The translations under genes and the position numbers were made by a program. Below, one piece after another: positions 58,861 through 64,000 of a stretch of 64,000 nucleotides of DNA. Numbering within the stretch: the first letter of the stretch is position 1; every line of letters begins with the position of its first letter. Source of the DNA: Thuidium tamariscinum (taxonomy: Eukaryota > Streptophyta > Bryopsida > Hypnales > Thuidiaceae). A model generated the notes under the pieces. That model was not told the DNA's origin, ran no database searches, and worked only from the letters and a program-made list of their open reading frames with translations. The stretch covers positions 35,822,821-35,886,820 of the forward strand of contig OX344750.2 in the NCBI GenBank assembly GCA_947034885.2. The letters are read 5' to 3'.

Positions 58861-59173
58861 AATCTCTCGCTGACTAGAAGATGATGGAAAGGGTTACGTT
58901 CCGTTCCTCCATATGTGTGAGCCAAAGTTTTATAGTTTGTGCTTCTATATCTGATCGTCGGGTCTTTCATACCGATGGATCCGTTCCCTGAAGCCACATT
59001 GCAAAGGCGGAGGCGCCTAGGAAACGCCTCCGTCCTGTATGCGGCTCTCGCTATGCCTGTGCTGATGTTTCTGTGTGGCTTTGGTACGACGGGTCGCTGA
59101 TATCTGAGGTTTGAAGACGTTCATTTGCTTGTCTTTCTTGGTTTGTTAGATCTAGGGTTTTGCCTTTGCGGCA

Positions 59174-59263
59174 CAGCTTGCTGATGAAGAACAGCAGACG
59201 GGCGGACTGAAATGATGCCATGTTGATTGTCTGTACCTGGCCATCCGTGGTCCCTGAAAGCTG
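59174..59263 (+). ncRNA. Box C/D snoRNA, predicted 18S rRNA guide (U43/snR70-like)
   Basis: The terminal stem CAGCTT / AAGCTG is perfect. Box C is TGATGA (59182-59187), D' CTGA (59207-59210), C' ATGATGC (59212-59218) and D CTGA (59254-59257); the length is 90 nt. Directly upstream of D' is GACGGGCGG, complementary to CCGCCCGUC in the highly conserved 3' region of 18S rRNA, the target region of human U43 and yeast snR70. The match is only 9 nt with one unpaired base next to the box, so the assignment is provisional. A second antisense element upstream of D was not assigned. Confidence 0.75.
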
Positions 59264-59387
59264 CTTTCGCCTGTGTTTGTTTGCACAAGGTGATTGTAAT
59301 ATTCCTACCCTGTTGAAGTTTACGTGTGGGAACATTATACTCCTCTGACAATCTGATGAGCACCGTAAGGTAGGGTTCGAAGGTTGT

Positions 59388-59473
59388 CTTGAATGATGAT
59401 GAGAAACAACTTTTTCAACACTTGGACTGATTTTCGTGATGTCAAAACATGCTGCGTTCTTTCTGAATTCAAG
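59388..59473 (+). ncRNA. Box C/D snoRNA, predicted 5.8S rRNA guide
   Basis: The terminal stem CTTGAAT / ATTCAAG is 7 bp and perfect. Box C is ATGATGA (59396-59402), D' CTGA (59427-59430), C' GTGATGT (59436-59442) and D CTGA (59463-59466); the length is 86 nt. Upstream of D lies GCTGCGTTCTT, complementary over 11 nt to AAGAACGCAGC of 5.8S rRNA, with a wobble pair next to the box. The fifth paired base is an A in that motif, which would be the predicted 2'-O-methylation site, consistent with a known plant 5.8S Am modification. Confidence 0.85.
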
Positions 59474-59507
59474 GAGTTCGGTCTTACTTTGTTCTTGTTA
59501 CAGTCTG

Positions 59508-59597
59508 AGATTGTGGGATGAGATATCAACGCAAATCTTAGGACACCTTCTTACACGGCTTATGTCGTGGATGAGAGTGAATGTTCTCTGACAATCT
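59508..59597 (+). ncRNA. Box C/D snoRNA candidate, target unassigned
   Basis: The terminal stem AGATTG / CAATCT is perfect, box C is GGATGA (59516-59521, one base off consensus) and box D is CTGA (59588-59591); the length is 90 nt. The sequence before D (GAGTGAATGTTCT) is the presumed guide. It lies 35 bp after the previous snoRNA in the same orientation, as expected of a polycistron. Confidence 0.65.
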
Positions 59598-59629
59598 TAT
59601 GTTCAAGCAGTGAGTTGCTCTGTGACTCT

Positions 59630-59712
59630 TTCTGTTGATGATAAAACAAATACCTTTCTCCAACCTAATTGCTATAAGCATTGAGGAAAGCTATTTGGAG
59701 ACCTGAACTGAA
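59630..59712 (+). ncRNA. Box C/D snoRNA candidate, target unassigned
   Basis: The stem TTCTGT / ACTGAA has one mismatch. Box C is TGATGA (59636-59641) and box D CTGA (59703-59706); the length is 83 nt. The guide before D contains TTTGGAGAC, whose complement GUCUCCAAA partly resembles a conserved 25S segment (about 8 nt), too short to claim. It is spaced 33 bp after the previous candidate. Confidence 0.65.
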
Positions 59713-60213
59713 GAAAGATTGTCGTTCTTCATTACTACAGTAGTGTTTTTATGAGTAGGAAGGGCCTCTGGTATCTGGTGCTGCCTGAGCAAGCCTTGCG
59801 CTTGTAATGATGCAGCGCCTCGTAAAAGTTGCCGAAATTGAGATGGTCAGGCGCGACGTGGGCTGGGCTCTCCCTTCACCATTAGTTCTGTCCTGTCCAC
59901 ATTTTGTACATTTCAGTCCAGTTCGCTTACTGTGTTTCAATTTGCTCTGGTTCATTCCTGACCTAGTTTTTGACCCTGTTTGGGATTTAATGCGAATGGA
60001 TTGAAGATTATTTGGGCAGTAACTCGCATTGAGCCTTTCTGTTATTGTATTAGCTTACTTGTTCTGTTGGAGCAGTATATGGACCCTGACATTTGGACTC
60101 CTCTGTGAGCGTTACTGTACTTCATTCGGCTGCTCTCGTGCTACGAGCATTACCTGATTTGGGTACTCTCATGCTTCGTTTAAATTTTTCGCTACAATGG
60201 TAGATGATCTTTT

Positions 60214-60292
60214 TCGGATGATGAGAAACAACCTATCACTTGATATGTGGCAACACTATGAAGGGATAAGATTTAATGAACTTCTCTGACGA
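60214..60292 (+). ncRNA. Box C/D snoRNA candidate, weaker
   Basis: A consensus box C ATGATGA (60218-60224) and box D CTGA (60286-60289) are enclosed by a short TCG / CGA stem. The length of 79 nt suits the class, and AGAAACAAC follows box C exactly as in the snoRNA at 59388. The guide before D is TTTAATGAACTTCT; its target is unknown. Confidence 0.5.
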
Positions 60293-60447
60293 TCTGTCGT
60301 ATGAAACCTCGGATGCCTGAATCTCACTAAGAGACTGCAGTTTATATTATAATCGGGACAGCTGATAACTTCGTGAGTTTTAACTTCTGTGTTTGCAATG
60401 GGTTGCGTCTTAAGATGACATATCTCTGGAATGGGAAAGAAATGGGT

Positions 60448-60625
60448 CGAAGGGGCATTTCGGCATCTCATGTGTGCCAGTTTGCAAGACAGTCTGAGGA
60501 AATGAGATAAAGGTCGAGTTCAGTGGAAATTCTCTGAACTCAGAAACTTCTAGCAATTCAAGAGAGGTGCTTCAACCATCGAGGACCAGGCGTGCACTTT
60601 CGCATTGATGGAGAGGCTCATGTCC
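60448..60625 (+). ncRNA. Possible structured RNA, duplicated at 33985-34180
   Basis: It lies downstream of the snoRNAs. A perfect stem GAGTTCAG / CTGAACTC (about 60513-60538) is present, and several blocks are shared in order with 33985-34180, including the 19-base GAGAGGCTCATGTCCACTT. No known RNA family was recognised. Conservation of blocks between two distant loci suggests an RNA gene copy or a short mobile element. Confidence 0.4.
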
Positions 60626-60963
60626 ACTTACAAATTGTGCATGATCAGATTCGATAAGAACCAAAAAGTTCTAATGAGACGATGAGAAATGACCACCCAT
60701 CTTCCAAAGCTGATGACTTTACCTACGGTAGGCGGCCTGCAGAATTACCCCACCGGACTTCAAAACGGATGACTTGTTTGGCGGGTCGGCTTGCAAGTCA
60801 AGCCTGGCTTGCAGATGGGTTATTTTGCAAGCTGAAACTCGGTCGACAAAACAGCGAAGGACAAGACGAAGAGAGTTTTTCGAAGCGCGGGTAGAGGCTA
60901 CGAGCCAAGCGCTTTGGCCCAGTGATCCCCAAACTGGCTAAATTTCCCTCGATTTCTCCTTAA

Positions 60964-61160
60964 TCCCTAAACGAAGGACTCATAACCGCTGATTTTAAGC
61001 GTTACTGCCAATCACTCAATCTGCTGCCATTTATAGATATGTATGAAAAATTTTCTACTTATTTTTCAAAAGATGACATTACACGCCTTCCTTACTTCAG
61101 AAAATTTTTACGTTTTTTTGGTTGGAAATTGATTTTTGTGAGAATTTTTGTTTCATACCT
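60964..61160 (+). mobile_element. Truncated end of the 726-bp TTAA element subfamily
   Basis: TTAA at 60960-60963, then TCCCTAAACGAAGGACTCAT; the next about 190 bp follow the left part of 39161-39886 (ATTTGTATGAAA-like, TTTTTCARARATGA, TTCACAAAAATTT-like blocks). The right terminus is missing, so it is a broken copy. Confidence 0.65.
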
Positions 61161-61310
61161 TCAAGAACATCTTCCAATAATGATTAATTGGCTAAAAACC
61201 TTGAACCCGTTTTGAGATTGTTGCTCTAGCCTATGTACTTTTCAATTCTTGTGTTGCTCGAGTGGGTTGATTATTTGGGCTCCTTTTATAGGAGATGGCT
61301 CTAAAACTAA

Positions 61311-61562
61311 GTGGGCATATTCAACCATCCAGTAGGGGTTGTGAAATGGACATTTGAATTGTGGGACATATTCAACCATCCAGTAGGGGCTGTGAAATGG
61401 ACACTTGAATTGTGGGAAAATGAACTGTGGATTACAATGGACCTTGATAAGATTTGTTTTTACTTCTTCAATGTAGGGGCTGTGAAATGGACACTTGAAT
61501 TGTGGGAAAATGACCTGTGGATTACAATGGACCTTGATAAGATTTGTTTTTACTTCTTCAAT
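61311..61562 (+). repeat. Tandem repeats of 57 bp and about 102 bp
   Basis: CATATTCAACCATCCAGTAG starts at 61317 and again at about 61368-61374 (unit about 57 bp). A unit beginning TAGGGGCTGTGAAATGGACA occurs at about 61384 and again at about 61476, with GAATTGTGGGAAAATGA(A/C)CTG and GATAAGATTTGTTTTTACTT in each. The copies are almost identical, so the expansion is recent. Confidence 0.85.
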
Positions 61563-61990
61563 GGATGGTTTAAGAATCATATTGGGTTCATTTCTAACTA
61601 AGTGGCTAGGTGTTTACTAATTTAATTCAAAATAAGAAAAATCTTACAAGTATTGAAACATTTGAAATAATGATTAATTCAAGCATTCATTTCAAATATA
61701 GAAAAGGATGATTTTAGAAACCATTTCTATTGCTTGATACATGTTGCAATGCTAGTTTCTAAACAAGCCCTGGGTATTTTTCAAGCTATGCATTAATGGG
61801 TTTCCAAGGGTCTTTCATCACAAATAGGGACCTATACTAGATTGTGTTTGAAAATTCATAACTAATTCAATAATGCTTCAAAAAATATAAAACAACTTCT
61901 GTTAGATTCTTCATCTATTTTTCTTTGACTGAAAATAAACTAAAAATATTTCCATCTCAACAAATATATGAAAAAGGCACATCAATGCTT
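61563..61990 (-). repeat. Third, diverged copy of part of the palindrome arm
   Basis: The sequence follows 42365-42790 of the right arm in the same direction. Shared blocks include GGATGGTTT, CAAGCATTCATTTCA, CATGTTGCA(A/G)TGCTAGTTT, AAAATTCATAACTAATTCAA and ATTTTTC(C/T)TTGACT. This shows that arm sequence belongs to a dispersed repeat family. Confidence 0.75.
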
Positions 61991-62243
61991 AAATGATCGT
62001 TTTTTGAGCCTCTTACTATATTTCTAAGATAAGTGATTGAGTAGAACCGAGGAATTCTGATGTTGGGAAGATTGTAAGAATGTCAGTGTGAAGAAAAAAT
62101 GCAGATTTCCGCAAATTAAGGTATTCTGCAAAAGCAATTTATTTATTTTCTTGGGTCTGTGCTTGTCATGGAGTGATGGTTGGCTTCTTAATATGGACGA
62201 GGTTTTAGAAAATTAGAAGAAGTTGGCCTTTTCTCCTATAGGA

Positions 62244-62523
62244 TTTTTAAAAATATATATATACGACCTTCAAAGGTCGCAGTCAAATTGACACAACACA
62301 ACAACCAAGGCAACCCAGTTGATTAGCCAAGGAATTACACGCCTTGGGTATCCCCGTCAAGAACCAATGGAAGAACACCAACCTTCTCCTTGTGCGCTAG
62401 CACGAAGAGCCCCCATGCGAGCAATGTCAGCATGGGGAGTTGAACCAAGGACCTCAAGGATCCCAACGGAAGTCCCTACCACTTGTTCTATCACCCGGAG
62501 TAGTTTAAGGTCATTGCAGACCC
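62244..62523 (-). mobile_element. tRNA-derived SINE with a 12-bp target duplication
   Basis: On the minus strand there is an A box-like GAACAAGTGGTAGGGAC (62488 to 62472) and a B box GGTTCAACTCC (62446 to 62436), the internal polymerase III promoter of tRNA-derived SINEs. The 3' end is an AT-rich tail (TATATATATATTTTTAAAAA). The 280-bp unit is flanked by perfect direct repeats TCTCCTATAGGA at 62232-62243 and 62524-62535. It is non-coding and would depend on LINE machinery in trans. Confidence 0.88.
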
Positions 62524-62535
62524 TCTCCTATAGGA

Positions 62536-64000
62536 ATTCATAAATTGTAAAAATGGTTCCCAATCCCAATTCTATTTGAATTAACTTGAGTCAATATATG
62601 TTGGAGGAGTTCAAATTTTCTCCATGGGAATGAATAAGCGTACCCACACAATTTCAGGCAATCGTTGTTACACCTAAACTAAGAATTTTTCGATTCAGTA
62701 TACTTCATCCCTCCATAAGTGAGGAATAGCTTTGGAGCAACATTTGTCTAGTTGGGAGGATAAAATGTTGAGTGTTTTATGGGGTTCAATGTAAATTAAT
62801 GTAAAGAAAAAATTGTTGCATTCAACAAATGGAAATTGTTGGGAATTTGTGGGCCATGACTAAGGGCTTCTACCATGTGAAACCCATGGGCAAAGTTTTC
62901 TAGGGGAGCTACAAGGTAAGTGAGAAATTGTAGTGACATGTGGACCTGGTAGGTGGAGATAAATTGAGTTCAAATTCTACACATAGTTGTTTCCTTCAAG
63001 TTGACTAATCTCCACCAATAGGCTTGTCCACCAATTTCAATGAACTTTGAAATCCTCCTCTTGCTCATCAAGATTAATTGGCAAGACAATTAGTAGCATC
63101 TTTTTTTCCTAGTATTTTTTTTTGCCCACTACTCTTATATGGTAGAAGGCCCTAATGAGTGCTTGGGATATATACATGTGCTTATAAAGCTACCATCTAG
63201 TTCATTATAAGAGCATTCCTAGAAAGCTCAACAAATGGTACAAACTAAGCTAATCATTGAGCTAAGCCAATATTATTGCCCCATACCAAATACAACAAGG
63301 CTGAAAAAATGGTTAATTGAGGTACATTTGATGAAGAAACAATCAATTGGAGTGTTTTATCTTAAGTGCAATATTAGGTTTGTTTGTCCTTATTTCCATT
63401 TTTGAGGTACTTTTCGAAAGTTGAATGCCTTTGGTATGTCTACATTTATAATTCATGTAGATCCAATCTCGTATATTTCCAACCCAGGTTGCCATAGAGT
63501 ACATGTAAGAGATAGAAGCCAAGCTCATTCCACCTACACACTAAATGGGGGGTTTGCACCCCTTTTTCTGACCTCAACTGTGGGTGTGCTTTTAATACAT
63601 TAAATTATTTAACATAGTTAAGTCTAAATTGAGGACAACCATACTTTTATAATTTTTGACCTACAAATTAGTGTAGGCTATACAAATATAGAAAGAGAAA
63701 AAAACCTTTGATTGACATCAAAGAATCAAAACCAAAAATGGACATGAATCCAAATAGTACATGACTTTCATCTAATTACTTCTCAAATCACTATCTATGG
63801 TGATGTAATAGGAAACAATCCCAGAAACAATACATATTACAATGAGCTCAAAAAAAAATTGAATTTATTTCATTACACCAAACCCCCAAAACCTTGATCA
63901 GTCCAAAAAAATGATTTAAATAAAATCCCTCCATCCAACCATATTTGTAATTTTCAGGTGGAATTGAGTTTGACATTTGATATTCAAACCCATATTCAAA
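62536..64000. other. AT-rich DNA to the right edge, no gene seen
   Basis: There are only short open frames without family features, and no paired element ends. It could contain parts of repeats whose partners are outside the window. Confidence 0.4.

Noticed and set aside
59051..59104. A further box C/D snoRNA with TGATGT and CTGA and a GACGGGTCG guide-like word
   Set aside because: The spacing between boxes is short and no convincing terminal stem was found; it was left out of the feature list.
1..64000. CRISPR arrays, prokaryotic operons or integrated viral genes
   Set aside because: There are no regularly spaced repeat-spacer arrays, no operon-like gene packing and no viral structural or replication frames. 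The window is eukaryotic and intron-rich.

Overview
The window looks like nuclear DNA of a streptophyte, most likely a land plant. Three lines of evidence support this. The genes are plant-type: a ureide permease, a secreted GH31 glycosidase, a nardilysin-type M16 peptidase and cytochrome c1. The exons are GC-rich and carry canonical GT-AG introns, while the DNA between them is long and very AT-rich. The transposon fragments are also plant-typical, with Stowaway-like, CACTA-like and tRNA-derived SINE pieces. I cannot fix the lineage from sequence alone; the gene style would suit a non-seed plant.

Layout. Positions 92-3995 (minus) hold the first exons of a nardilysin-like zinc peptidase, which runs off the left edge. 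It is divergent from a complete five-exon ureide permease at 5786-9638 (plus). From 9.6 to 18.3 kb is gene-poor DNA with a nested fold-back element, several MITEs and a tandem duplication. An apparently intronless cytochrome c1 gene lies at 18826-19767 (plus). From 19.8 to 48 kb no convincing intact gene is visible. That stretch holds MITEs of several families, a cluster of TTAA-flanked elements with piggyBac-like ends (32-34 kb) and a very large inverted repeat (arms 34808-40930 and 41533-45947, with a 0.6 kb spacer). A small decayed gene (about 48323-48720, minus) precedes a complete five-exon GH31 alpha-glucosidase/alpha-xylosidase at 49087-54279 (plus). From 54.3 to 58.3 kb is repeat-rich. 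From about 58.5 to 60.3 kb is a promoter-like block followed by a cluster of box C/D snoRNAs. The right end holds a diverged copy of part of the palindrome arm, an array of short tandem repeats and a SINE with a perfect 12-bp target duplication.

The genes are independent housekeeping loci rather than a pathway. The unusual content is the repeat landscape. Paralogous copies inside the window act as filled/empty pairs and so reveal individual transposition events. The clearest is a 726-bp TTAA-flanked element present in one palindrome arm and absent from the other. The snoRNA cluster includes one RNA with an 11-nt match to the complement of the conserved 5.8S rRNA core, and one matching the 3' region of 18S rRNA.

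All exon models were built by eye from splice signals, reading phase and remembered family sequences. No database search was run.
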